From: Treponema sp.
GTDB taxonomy: Bacteria > Spirochaetota > Spirochaetia > Treponematales > Breznakiellaceae
Direction of reading: 5' to 3'
Assembly (NCBI GenBank): GCA_031275535.1
Contig: JAISOR010000225.1
Location: 1-9,687 of the forward strand
Length of the DNA stretch: 9,687 nt
The notes under the pieces are model-generated. The model made no database searches. It was not told where the DNA came from and worked only from the letters and a program-made list of their open reading frames with translations. Below are positions 1 to 7,531 of the stretch, in pieces. The position numbers and the translations under genes are program-made. Every line of letters begins with the position of its first letter. Within the stretch, counting starts at the first letter, position 1.

Positions 1-2
1 TA

Positions 3-521
3 AAGGGGGTTCTTATGCTCTTTGGCCTTCAGGTCCTGCAGATCCTTATCGCGGTTATCCCCGGGGAACCGGTGGAATTACTGGCCGGTGCAGCCTACGG
101 CGCCCTGGGGGGCCTTGGAATCTGCCTATTGGGATGCATTTTTGCCTCTTCCCTGATCTTTATCCTGGTCAGGAACTTCGGTTCGCCCCTGGTAGTCCGT
201 TTTTGGGGAAAAGACGCCGCCGCCTACACCTTCCTGCATGATACCCCCAAAATTATCCGGGTGGTCTTTATTCTGTTTTTAGTCCCCGGAACGCCCAAGG
301 ATGTCCTTACCTATATCGTTCCTTTAAGCAAGCTAAAGGCCTATCAGTTTATCCTTATCTCCGCCTTTGCCCGGATTCCTTCAATCCTTACGTCTACGAT
401 TATGGGCGATTCCCTGATTCAGGGTAATTGGAAGCTTTTTCTGCTTATCTTTTTGATCACCGCCCTCATCGGCCTCTTGGGTATACGGATCAAGGAGCGG
501 ATTATCAAAGCCTGCCGGTGA
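3..521 (+). CDS. TVP38/TMEM64 (VTT/SNARE-associated) family membrane protein, 5' end outside window
   Basis: Integral inner-membrane protein of the TVP38/TMEM64 branch of the DedA/VTT superfamily. Bacterial members are thought to act in lipid or envelope homeostasis, but the substrate here is unknown. Numbering from Met at base 15, the visible signs are the re-entrant motif IPGEPVELLAGAAYG (15-29), a hydrophobic segment at about 34-52, the second half-motif FLVPGTPKDVLTYIVPLS (88-105), the family-typical ARIPS with a following G (119-131), and a last hydrophobic segment at about 140-157 before a basic tail. The frame stays open upstream to the window edge, and relatives carry one more N-terminal membrane segment. 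The true start is therefore probably outside, although the Met at 15 has a GGGGG stretch 6 bases upstream and cannot be excluded. It converges on the PilZ gene with only 16 bases between the stop codons and no terminator visible. Confidence 0.85.
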   Translation, partial: KGVLMLFGLQVLQILIAVIPGEPVELLAGAAYGALGGLGICLLGCIFASSLIFILVRNFGSPLVVRFWGKDAAAYTFLHDTPKIIRVVFILFLVPGTPKDVLTYIVPLSKLKAYQFILISAFARIPSILTSTIMGDSLIQGNWKLFLLIFLITALIGLLGIRIKERIIKACR

Positions 522-537
522 TAACTGGAGGATAGCC

Positions 538-1275
538 CTAATCCTGGGCCTGTTTTGCCTTTAATTCTTCCAGAGGCAGCCCTTCAAGGTAGGAATCAAG
601 CTGATTTTGTTCATCATTGGGCAGGAAGAGGAATTCCAGGGAAATTTCAGGGCCCATCCGGACAACCCGGCATATGGGAGACAGGATGGTATCCCCGGTA
701 CGAAGGGAGCAGTCGGACAATTCCTGGCCTTCGACCAGGTTTCCCACGGCGGCGCTCTCATCGGGCACAAAGGAAATGCCGCTGCTGGAAATTGTCTTTA
801 CCACCCCGTTAATCATGGTTTTATCCGTGGGATTCGAAATACAGATCCCCAACCGGTTCCAGGGTTCCGCATGGAACCGCTGGGTTTTGCGTTTGTCCTC
901 TATCGTCACATACCGGCCCAGGATCTTCTGGAGGCGGTCAACTTCCGTGGCATTGTTTAAATCCTCCGAAACAATGCCGCTGACCCCAAGATAGAAGGCC
1001 TTGGACGCTTCTTCCAGGGAAAAATTCTTTCCCTTTAGGATAATAATGGGGCAGACATCTTTGGGCCTGTCGCTGCGGATAAATTGGACAATGATCTTCC
1101 AATGCCGGGGGAAATCCTTGGCATTGATAATGACCCCTGTGGGGTCAATTTCATCAACATTGTCCATGGCTTTAAGGACATGCTGATACCAAATCAAATC
1201 AAATCCCAGGGGTTTGATATTCTGGGCAATGATATCAAAAATCTCATCGGAACCAAGGATTACTAATAGTTTCAT
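538..1275 (-). CDS. Pseudo-receiver / PilZ domain protein
   Basis: A 245-residue cytoplasmic signalling protein with two parts. Residues about 1-112 have the alternating strand/helix pattern of a response-regulator receiver, but the acidic pocket is degraded: only D10 E11 near the first strand, N51 and D54 around the usual phospho-site, K81 late. Phosphorylation is doubtful. Residues about 125-235 form a PilZ domain, the c-di-GMP-binding fold. The arginine motif is present (R129 and R133, RxxxR), while the second motif, usually D/N-x-S-x-x-G, reads T161-I-S163-S-S-G166, so its first residue is changed. The likely role is a c-di-GMP effector or a scaffold derived from one. Its ATG overlaps the stop of the upstream exported-protein gene by four bases (ATGA), implying translational coupling; a weak GGGGA lies about 5 bases before the ATG. 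Confidence 0.85.
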   Translation of the reverse strand: MKLLVILGSDEIFDIIAQNIKPLGFDLIWYQHVLKAMDNVDEIDPTGVIINAKDFPRHWKIIVQFIRSDRPKDVCPIIILKGKNFSLEEASKAFYLGVSGIVSEDLNNATEVDRLQKILGRYVTIEDKRKTQRFHAEPWNRLGICISNPTDKTMINGVVKTISSSGISFVPDESAAVGNLVEGQELSDCSLRTGDTILSPICRVVRMGPEISLEFLFLPNDEQNQLDSYLEGLPLEELKAKQAQD

Positions 1276-2270
1276 TCAGTCCCCAAATTTAATACCGTAT
1301 AATCGATGATGATCCAAATATCGTCTTTACGGCGTAAAAAATATGTATAACGCTTTCTTTCAGTATAGTTCCCAATTTTAAATTTTTCTAGTACCGTAAC
1401 CGTGCCTTCTTCTGCCCCATAGGTGGTACGCTCGATCTCAAATTCCGCGGGTATGGTAACGATGTCGCCGTCGATTATCCCGTTTTCCAGCTCGGTCCGG
1501 TAACGGGCCAGCATACGCTGGCGGCCTTCCTCGGACTCCGCAAGCCATTGCCTCCGGCGGACGGGATCCCGGGAAATCATGGTTTCCAGGTCCATATAGA
1601 GGAAAAATTTCTCCCATTGGGTTTTCTGCCGGGCCCTAAGCATGTATTCTATGACCTGATCCGGCGGGAGCTGCTCCCGGACCAGGATCGCATTGGTTTC
1701 CACATCCATGGCCAGGGGGATTCCGCCGGGCCCCGGCAGTGAGGGCGGCCGGAGGTTAAGGTGAAGCCGGTTGGATTCCAGGGGATGGGCGGCGTTTATG
1801 CCGGAATTATCCGGCGCCGGCCGGTACAGTTCCGGGTACATCCTGGCCTGGATTACAAAGGACCCGGCCTGGTTAAGCTCCGCATAGTTCCGCAGATCCT
1901 CCACAAAGGAAAAGGATTCCCCCGGTTCCACCACAACTTCCCGGAAAAAAACCTGCTGGCTGCCGGCCCGCTTTCGTATCAGCAGCTCGGCGGGGGCCAA
2001 TGCCCGGTTTGACATGGTCCGGATATCAAAATCAACGGAAAAGGCCCGTTCATCCGCCAGCTTAAACCGGTAGGTAGAAGCTCCGGCATTGGTAATGGTG
2101 ATATGTATAAAGATAGGATCATCCCCGGCGCCCTGGATATGGTAGATCCGCTTATCAAAATACCGGATACTCAGGCCGATATCGGAAGCCGCGGACACGG
2201 AAAGGAGCCCCGCAAAAAGAAAGAGGATTACAAAAAGGGGCGTTTTAAAAATATGATTCGGTTGTTTCAC
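1272..2270 (-). CDS. Exported protein of unknown function with a beta-sandwich-like region and an NTF2-like C-terminus
   Basis: A 332-residue protein I do not recognise as a named family. It starts at GTG with GGAG (bases 2278-2281 on the complement) seven bases upstream. The N-terminus is a good Sec signal peptide: basic start, hydrophobic core at about 11-24, probable cleavage after V25-S-A27, with no lipobox cysteine. Residues about 30-150 look like an immunoglobulin-like beta-sandwich of the BsuPI/CARDB kind (ITITNAG, later VEPGESFSF). Residues about 205-330 combine a helical stretch with charged beta-strands ending in a DDIWIIIDYTVLN-type strand, as in NTF2/SnoaL-like domains. Both fold assignments are inference from sequence pattern. 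It is the first gene of an operon with the PilZ protein, so a periplasmic or envelope role linked to c-di-GMP signalling is possible but unproven. Confidence 0.8.
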   Translation of the reverse strand: MKQPNHIFKTPLFVILFLFAGLLSVSAASDIGLSIRYFDKRIYHIQGAGDDPIFIHITITNAGASTYRFKLADERAFSVDFDIRTMSNRALAPAELLIRKRAGSQQVFFREVVVEPGESFSFVEDLRNYAELNQAGSFVIQARMYPELYRPAPDNSGINAAHPLESNRLHLNLRPPSLPGPGGIPLAMDVETNAILVREQLPPDQVIEYMLRARQKTQWEKFFLYMDLETMISRDPVRRRQWLAESEEGRQRMLARYRTELENGIIDGDIVTIPAEFEIERTTYGAEEGTVTVLEKFKIGNYTERKRYTYFLRRKDDIWIIIDYTVLNLGTE

Positions 2271-2302
2271 CCTGAAACTCCATCTATGGAGGCTTCCCTC
2301 GA

Positions 2303-2332
2303 TTGCTGTTTAAAAAAATCCGGTAATATATT
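2303..2332 (+). promoter_or_regulatory. Candidate promoter for mfd
   Basis: TTGCTG (2303-2308) is followed after 18 bases by TATATT (2327-2332). The predicted start is near 2340, giving a leader of only about a dozen bases before the mfd ATG. The -10 box overlaps the minus-strand TATAAT, so the two divergent promoters would compete. Confidence 0.35.
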
Positions 2333-2357
2333 ATAGTAATCGGCACAGTTGTATGAA
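2330..2357 (-). promoter_or_regulatory. Candidate promoter for the exported protein / PilZ operon
   Basis: On the minus strand there is an exact TATAAT at 2330-2335, preceded at 16 bases by TTCATA (2352-2357, four of six matches to TTGACA). It lies about 60 bases before the GTG at 2270. The -35 box overlaps the mfd start codon on the other strand. Confidence 0.5.
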
Positions 2358-5300
2358 TACCTTATCCTTTCCTTTGTTCTTGGATAGAATTGTTTCTTCA
2401 AAAACGGCAGCCGCGGTTCTGGCGGCATATAGGGGGGAACATTTTCCCCTGGAAATAGAGGGACCCGAAGGGGCCTTTAGCGCCCTCCTGCTGGCAGGTC
2501 TATACACCGCCAAACCCGGAATCTTTCTGGTGGTGGTTCCCACCGAAAGGGAAGCCGCGGATCTCGCCTCCGATCTGGAGATCTTAGGCCTGCCGGTGAC
2601 CCTCTTTCCCTGGTGGGGCGCCCTGGCCTACCGGGAAATGGCTCCCCTTTCCGCGGTTTTTGGGGAACGGACCAGGGTATTAAGCGCCCTGGCCCGGGGG
2701 AATAGGGGCATTGTGGTCGTCTCCGAGCGGGCCTTCCTTACCCCCCTGCCGCCGCCGGACTATATCAGGCGGCTCCTCATTACCCTGCGGCCCAAGGGCG
2801 CCATTGATACGGTGTCCCTGGCGGAAACCCTGGTACGCTACGGTTATACCAGGGTCCCCCGGGTCCAGGTCCACGGTGAGTTCGCCCTCCGGGGGGAAGT
2901 GCTGGATATTCTTATGGGGGGGGAGGAACAGGCCTACCGGGTATTGTTCGATTTTGAAGAGGTGGAATCCATCAAACGGTTTGATCCCCTGGATCAAAGC
3001 GGTTTGGACCGGGTTGATGAATTGGTAATCCGTCCCATAAAGGAAGTGGTCTGGTCCGATGACCGGATCGAAAGCCTCAGCCTTAACCTGGCGGCCCTAA
3101 GGGAATTTCCCGAAAAGGGCCGGGCCATTCTGGAGGACCTTATGACCCGGCGGATGGCCGCCGGGGAGGAACTCTTTTTCCCCCTGGCCTTTGAAAGGCC
3201 CGCGACCCTGCTGGATTACATAGGGGGGGCCGCCGGGGGGACGGTTTTTTATCCCGAGCGGGAGCGGCTTGAGAATGCCCAGGAATCCCTGAACCGGGAA
3301 TACCAGGGCCTTTACCAGAAAACCCTCCGGGAACAGGCCGCCCGCCCGTCTCCCCGGCGGGAGGTCCCCGCACCGGAGCGGATCCTCCTCCAGTTTGCGG
3401 AACTTGCCCGGCATAATCCCCGGCGGGTTTCCTTCATGGCTATCAAGGGCGGCGGAGAGGCCGATGCCCATCGTTTTTCCCTGGCCTGTGATCCTCCCCG
3501 GAGCTTCTTCGGGAATATCGCCTATTTAAAAGAGGAATTCTCCGCCCTGGCTAACCAGGGCTGGGAACTGGTGGTGGCCGCCGAATCGGAGATCCAGGCG
3601 GAACGGATCCGGGAACTGCTTAAAGATGGGGGGGCCGAAAAGAATTTGCCCGACGGAAAAACCGCACCCTCCGGGTCCCGGGTTTCGGTAATAGCCGCCC
3701 CCCTTTCCGCGGGTTTTGCCCTGCCGGAGATCAAGTTCATGCTGGTCCAGGAGAATGAGATCTTCGGCCGGCGGAAGCGGCCCCCCCGGTCCCTCAAACA
3801 GGTCCGCAGCAGCCCCATCGATACCTTTGTGGAGCTGAATCCCGGGGATTATGTGGTTCATGTCAATTACGGTATCGGGCTTTTTAAGGGGATCGACCGG
3901 ATCCGGGCCCTGGGGCATGAGCGGGATTATATCAAGCTGGAATACCTGGGGGAGGAGGTGGTCTTTGTCCCCATAGAACAGGTCAACCTGGTCCAGCGGT
4001 ATATTGGGAACGAGGGTTCTCCCCCCCGGCTGGACAGGCTGGGGTCCAAGAGCTGGGAAAACAGGAAGGGCCGGGTTAGAAAATCCGTGGAGGACATCGC
4101 GGAAAAGCTTATCCTCCTCTATTCCAAGCGGAAGGCCGCCCAGGGCTTCTCCTTTCCCCCGGATACCGAATGGCAGACCATGTTCGAAGCGGCCTTTCCC
4201 TTTGACGAGACCGAGGATCAACTCCGCTGTGTGGAGGAGATCAAGGCCGATATGGAGAGCCCCCATCCCATGGATCGGCTGGTTTGCGGGGACGTGGGGT
4301 ATGGCAAGACCGAGGTGGCGGTTCGGGCCTGTTTTAAGGCCGTCATGGGGGGAAAGCAGGTGGCTTTTCTGGCCCCCACTACCATCCTGGCGGAGCAGCA
4401 TTTTGAAAATTTCCAGGAACGGTTCTCCCAGTTTCCCATCCGCCTGGGGATGCTCTCCCGCTTTGTGGATCGGGGGCGGATAAAAAAGACCCTGGACGCG
4501 CTGAGGAGGGGGGAGATCGACATCCTGGTAGGGACCCACCGGCTTATCCAGAGGGATGTGGTCTTTAAAGACCTGGGACTCATGGTGATCGATGAGGAAC
4601 AGCGCTTTGGGGTTAAGGATAAGGAACGGCTCAAGGAACTGAAGACCAACGTGGACTGCCTGTCCCTCAGCGCCACCCCCATCCCCCGGACGCTCCACAT
4701 GAGCCTCCTTAAGATCCGGGACATGAGCCTCCTGGCGACCCCGCCCCAGAACCGGCACCCCATAGAAACCGTTATTGAGGAATTTAACGAGGACCGCCTG
4801 GCCGCGGCCATCCGGCGGGAGGTGGAACGGGGAGGGCAGGTCTTTTTTCTCCATAACCGGGTGGAAAGCCTGAACGAGACCCGGCTTAAAATTGAACACC
4901 TGGTGCCGGAAATGCTGGTGGATACCGCCCATGGCCAAATGGAGGCCCGTGAGCTTGAGGATGTGATGCACCGTTTTATCCATGGGGGCTTCCATGTCCT
5001 GGTTTCCACCACCATCATAGAGAACGGCATAGATATTCCCAACGTGAATACCATCATTATAGACCGGGCGGATATGTACGGGGTTTCCCAACTCTACCAG
5101 CTCCGGGGGCGGGTGGGCCGGTCCGACCGGGTGGCCTATGCCTACCTCTTCTATCCCAAAGACCGGGCCCTCTCGGAGGTGGCCATGAAACGGCTTTCGG
5201 TCATTTCGGACTTTACCGAATTGGGCTCGGGTTTTAAAATCGCCATGAAGGATATGGAGATCCGGGGGGCGGGCAATCTCCTGGGCCGGGAACAGTCGGG

Positions 5301-5832
5301 GGATATTTATTCCGTGGGTTTTGACCTGTACCTTCGCCTGCTGGAAGATGCCATCAGGAAGCTGGAGGACGAAGACTACGAGGCGGAAGGGGAGACCCTT
5401 TTGGAACTGGAGTATTCCGGCTATATTCCTGACGCGTATATCGATTCGGCCCAGGAAAAAATGGAGGTCTATAAGAAGATCGCCTCCGTTAAGACCAGGG
5501 AGGAACTGGAGCGGGTCTACGGGGAACTGCTGGACCGTTTCGGCCCCCTGCCGGACGAGGCCGCCTCCCTCTTGTCCCTGGCGGAGATCCGCATTATCTG
5601 CCGGGATATTTCCGTTTCCTCCTTGAAAGAACGGGGCGGACTTGTTAGGGTTGAATTTGGAAAGGTATCCAAGGTTAAGGTCGATCGCCTGATACGGCTC
5701 ATGAAAGAGAGTAACGGAAAGGTAAAACTGGACCCCCGGGCGCCCAATGTTTTGATCCTGGCCACGGGCAGTATAGGCCTTAAAGAAAAGAGCGAATTTA
5801 TCCGGGAAAAATTGGCTGCCCTGGCGGGGTAG
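2353..5832 (+). CDS. mfd: Transcription-repair coupling factor Mfd
   Basis: A 1159-residue ATP-dependent DNA translocase that dislodges RNA polymerase stalled at lesions and recruits UvrA; the length is close to the usual ~1150. Domains in order: N-terminal UvrB-like region (about 1-340); linker; RNA-polymerase-interacting CarD-like domain starting about 493 (PGDYVVHVNYGIG, 497-509); RecG-like helicase core with Walker A G646-D-V-G-Y-G-K652-T653, DEEQ box 747-750, SATP 773-776 and the arginine-finger motif QLRGRVGR 916-923; translocation motif around THGQM-like HGQM and STTIIENGIDIPN; and C-terminal TRCF domain with GYIPDAYID and DRFG (1061-1064). All catalytic residues are present. ATG 2353 is the only NTG start after the in-frame TAA at 2311, yet no Shine-Dalgarno sequence precedes it. 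The next gene starts 45 bases on with no terminator visible. Confidence 0.98.
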   Translation: MNTLSFPLFLDRIVSSKTAAAVLAAYRGEHFPLEIEGPEGAFSALLLAGLYTAKPGIFLVVVPTEREAADLASDLEILGLPVTLFPWWGALAYREMAPLSAVFGERTRVLSALARGNRGIVVVSERAFLTPLPPPDYIRRLLITLRPKGAIDTVSLAETLVRYGYTRVPRVQVHGEFALRGEVLDILMGGEEQAYRVLFDFEEVESIKRFDPLDQSGLDRVDELVIRPIKEVVWSDDRIESLSLNLAALREFPEKGRAILEDLMTRRMAAGEELFFPLAFERPATLLDYIGGAAGGTVFYPERERLENAQESLNREYQGLYQKTLREQAARPSPRREVPAPERILLQFAELARHNPRRVSFMAIKGGGEADAHRFSLACDPPRSFFGNIAYLKEEFSALANQGWELVVAAESEIQAERIRELLKDGGAEKNLPDGKTAPSGSRVSVIAAPLSAGFALPEIKFMLVQENEIFGRRKRPPRSLKQVRSSPIDTFVELNPGDYVVHVNYGIGLFKGIDRIRALGHERDYIKLEYLGEEVVFVPIEQVNLVQRYIGNEGSPPRLDRLGSKSWENRKGRVRKSVEDIAEKLILLYSKRKAAQGFSFPPDTEWQTMFEAAFPFDETEDQLRCVEEIKADMESPHPMDRLVCGDVGYGKTEVAVRACFKAVMGGKQVAFLAPTTILAEQHFENFQERFSQFPIRLGMLSRFVDRGRIKKTLDALRRGEIDILVGTHRLIQRDVVFKDLGLMVIDEEQRFGVKDKERLKELKTNVDCLSLSATPIPRTLHMSLLKIRDMSLLATPPQNRHPIETVIEEFNEDRLAAAIRREVERGGQVFFLHNRVESLNETRLKIEHLVPEMLVDTAHGQMEARELEDVMHRFIHGGFHVLVSTTIIENGIDIPNVNTIIIDRADMYGVSQLYQLRGRVGRSDRVAYAYLFYPKDRALSEVAMKRLSVISDFTELGSGFKIAMKDMEIRGAGNLLGREQSGDIYSVGFDLYLRLLEDAIRKLEDEDYEAEGETLLELEYSGYIPDAYIDSAQEKMEVYKKIASVKTREELERVYGELLDRFGPLPDEAASLLSLAEIRIICRDISVSSLKERGGLVRVEFGKVSKVKVDRLIRLMKESNGKVKLDPRAPNVLILATGSIGLKEKSEFIREKLAALAG

Positions 5833-5877
5833 GCCAAGACCACCCCAGGCAGCGCGGGAAATGAGGAGCGGATTAAA

Positions 5878-6492
5878 GTGAAGATTACGGCGGTGGCGTT
5901 TGATTATGGGGGGGTAATTGCCTATCCCCCCGGCCCGGAGGCGCTGGAGGAATTGGCTGCCCTGGCGGGTTTGGACAGGCAGACCCTGGAGAGCCTCATG
6001 TGGCGTTACCGGGAGGACTATGACCGGGGTTTGGTTTCGGGGAAGGCCTATTATAAGGCCCTCCTGGCCCGGAAGGGGGTCCATCCCGGCGACGGGGTCC
6101 TCGAAAAAATGGCGGCCCTGGATTCCGCCGGGTGGACCCATATAAACCCCGGCACGGTCAGGCTTATGGAGGACCTGAAGGGCGCCGGTTTAAAACTGGG
6201 GATCCTCTCCAACATGCCCCATGAGTTCTTAGTCATGGCCCGGGAACGCTTTCCCGTGTTTAAACTTCCCCAGGCAGGCATCTTTTCCTGTGAACTCGGC
6301 CTGGTTAAACCCGGGGAAGCCATCTACCGGGCCCTGCTTTCCGCCCTGGGCTGCGAACCGGGGGGGACCGTTTTTTTCGATGATATGCCGGCGAATGTGG
6401 ACGCGGCGGTTTCTTTAGGGATTAGGGCCTTTGTATGGCGGGACGTGGAAGCCGCCCGGAAGCAATTACGGGATTTGGCGGTCCCGGTATAG
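5878..6492 (+). CDS. HAD-superfamily hydrolase (subfamily IA, YihX/epoxide-hydrolase-N-like)
   Basis: A 204-residue cytoplasmic haloacid-dehalogenase-type hydrolase, probably a phosphatase on a small phosphorylated metabolite; the substrate cannot be read from sequence. Motif I is FDYGGVI with nucleophile D9; the usual second Asp is G11, as is normal for the FDxGGV subgroup of HAD-IA. Motif II is S111-N112 in GILSNMP, motif III is K144 in LGLVKPG, and motif IV is D168-D169 in FFDDMPANVDAA. A helical cap lies at about 15-85. Start GTG 5878 is chosen because AGGAG (5864-5868) sits nine bases upstream and the protein begins right at the first strand. It lies 45 bases after mfd and 16 before the acyltransferase, so it is probably in the same transcript. 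Confidence 0.9.
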   Translation: MKITAVAFDYGGVIAYPPGPEALEELAALAGLDRQTLESLMWRYREDYDRGLVSGKAYYKALLARKGVHPGDGVLEKMAALDSAGWTHINPGTVRLMEDLKGAGLKLGILSNMPHEFLVMARERFPVFKLPQAGIFSCELGLVKPGEAIYRALLSALGCEPGGTVFFDDMPANVDAAVSLGIRAFVWRDVEAARKQLRDLAVPV

Positions 6493-6508
6493 TCCAAGGA
6501 GTCATTGT

Positions 6509-7234
6509 ATGGAGTTGTTCAAAACGGCGATGGTTTTTACGGTTGTAGTCCTGACCATGATTATAGTTACACCCCTGGGATTGGTGGCCCTTATTTTAAG
6601 AGGCATAGGGCTAAAAAGGCTCATGGCCCTGGGGGTCTATAAGATAGCCCAGGGCTGGGCCCGGCTTCTCATCCTCTGTACGGGATGCAAGCTTACCGTT
6701 TTAGGCAGAGAAAACATCCCCCGGAAAGAGGGGGTTTGTTTTATCAGCAACCACGGGAGCATATTTGATATTATCCTCCATCTGGCGTTTATCGGCAGAC
6801 CCTTCGGATTCGTCGCCAAAAAAGAGCTGGCCCTTATCCCCATCCTGAATGGCTGGATTTTACTATTAGGGGGTCTTTTTATTGACCGGAAAAACATCAG
6901 AAAGGCGGTGGCCACTATTAACGCCGGTGTTTCCCGAATCGAGAAGGGCGGCGCCATGATCATCTTCCCCGAAGGGACCAGGAGTAAGGGCCGGGGGCTG
7001 CTGCCCTTCCGTCCGGGGGCTCTAAAGCTGGCAACCCAGGCAGGGGCGCCTATTGTTCCGGTAGCCATCCAGGGCAGTTACGATGTCTTTGAAAGGACCG
7101 GCAGGGTCAAGGCGGTGCCGGTCCGGATCGTCTTTATGCCGCCGATTGGCCCCATGGACATCCCCGCGGGGGAGCGGAGGAGTGTGCTTGCGGAGCATGT
7201 CCAGGGGATAATCGCCGCGGCCCTGGAAAGCTAA
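6509..7234 (+). CDS. plsC: 1-acyl-sn-glycerol-3-phosphate acyltransferase (PlsC/LPLAT family)
   Basis: A 241-residue membrane-associated acyltransferase, most likely converting lysophosphatidic acid to phosphatidic acid in phospholipid synthesis. One or two hydrophobic segments at about 8-31 anchor the N-terminus. The four LPLAT motifs are present in order: N81-H82-G-S-I-F-D87 (catalytic HxxxxD), G121-G-L-F-I-D-R127, F153-P-E-G-T-R-S159 and a proline-containing strand PIVPVAIQGS (181-190). Start ATG 6509 is supported by AAGGAG (6496-6501) seven bases upstream. The frame is open further upstream, but that extension would overlap the HAD gene and lacks a ribosome site. It is last in the mfd-HAD-plsC run and converges on tRNA-Val. 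The symbol rests on motifs; a paralogue acting on another lysolipid is possible. Confidence 0.9.
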   Translation: MELFKTAMVFTVVVLTMIIVTPLGLVALILRGIGLKRLMALGVYKIAQGWARLLILCTGCKLTVLGRENIPRKEGVCFISNHGSIFDIILHLAFIGRPFGFVAKKELALIPILNGWILLLGGLFIDRKNIRKAVATINAGVSRIEKGGAMIIFPEGTRSKGRGLLPFRPGALKLATQAGAPIVPVAIQGSYDVFERTGRVKAVPVRIVFMPPIGPMDIPAGERRSVLAEHVQGIIAAALES

Positions 7235-7266
7235 GGCCCCGCGGCCCCGGGAAATAGTCTCCCTTT

Positions 7267-7340
7267 TGGGCGCTACATGATTCGAACATGTGACATCCAC
7301 GGTGTAAACGTGGCGCTCTGACCAGCTGAGCTAAGCGCCC
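7267..7340 (-). tRNA. tRNA-Val (anticodon TAC)
   Basis: A 74-base cloverleaf on the minus strand. The acceptor is GGGCGCT/AGCGCCC, D-stem GCTC/GAGC, anticodon stem CCACG/CGTGG with loop TTTACAC (anticodon TAC, valine), five-base variable loop, and T-stem ACATG/CATGT with canonical loop TTCGAAT. The discriminator is A and CCA is not encoded. All stems are perfect. It is transcribed towards plsC. Confidence 0.96.
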
Positions 7341-7404
7341 GGGGGCAAAAAGCCCGCCGCTCATAATAGCCGCTTAAGGAATCGGCATAAGGAGACAGGC
7401 AGAG

Positions 7405-7432
7405 CTTATCATATAGGGATATTTTTCGTCAA
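7405..7432 (-). promoter_or_regulatory. Candidate promoter of tRNA-Val
   Basis: On the minus strand, TTGACG (7427-7432) is followed after 16 bases by GATAAG (7405-7410), or after 13 by TATGAT (7408-7413). The same arrangement occurs in front of tRNA-Pro on the other strand, which supports both. The leader to the tRNA 5' end would be about 58 bases. Confidence 0.5.
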
Positions 7433-7442
7433 CCTGTTTTTT

Positions 7443-7475
7443 GCCGGATCAGGGGCTTAAAAACCCTGATCCGGC
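7443..7475. repeat. Perfect 12-bp inverted repeat between the divergent tRNA promoters
   Basis: Arm GCCGGATCAGGG (7443-7454) and its exact complement (7464-7475) enclose a nine-base loop. On neither strand is the stem followed by a T-run (on the minus strand an A-run follows), so it is not a standard intrinsic terminator. It sits almost centrally between the two outward -35 boxes, whose GTCAACC/GGTTGAC words also form an outer inverted repeat (7428-7434 and 7477-7483). Confidence 0.85.
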
Positions 7476-7478
7476 GGG

Positions 7479-7506
7479 TTGACAAGCTATTATTTTTTAT
7501 GATAAA
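7479..7506 (+). promoter_or_regulatory. Candidate promoter of tRNA-Pro
   Basis: Consensus TTGACA (7479-7484) is followed after 16 bases by GATAAA (7501-7506); TATGAT (7498-7503) is at only 13 bases. The predicted start near 7513 lies about 33 bases before the tRNA. The layout mirrors the tRNA-Val promoter. Confidence 0.55.
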
Positions 7507-7531
7507 GTCCTTCTTACCTGTAAAAAGACAA

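Noticed and set aside
3526..6141. Very long minus-strand open frame opposite mfd and the HAD gene (871 codons)
   Set aside because: Its product is rich in G, P, L, H and Q without domain logic. It is the antisense of well-defined mfd motifs and is open only because of GC-rich codon bias.
6431..6508. Upstream start for the acyltransferase
   Set aside because: It would overlap the HAD gene in another frame and has no ribosome site, whereas ATG 6509 has AAGGAG at seven bases.
7235..7266. Intrinsic terminator between plsC and tRNA-Val
   Set aside because: Only a 4-bp GGGA/TCCC stem before TTTT and a short GGCC-type palindrome are visible, too weak to call.
7443..7475. The 12-bp inverted repeat as an intrinsic terminator
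   Set aside because: No T-run follows the stem on either strand, and it sits between divergent promoters rather than at a transcript end.
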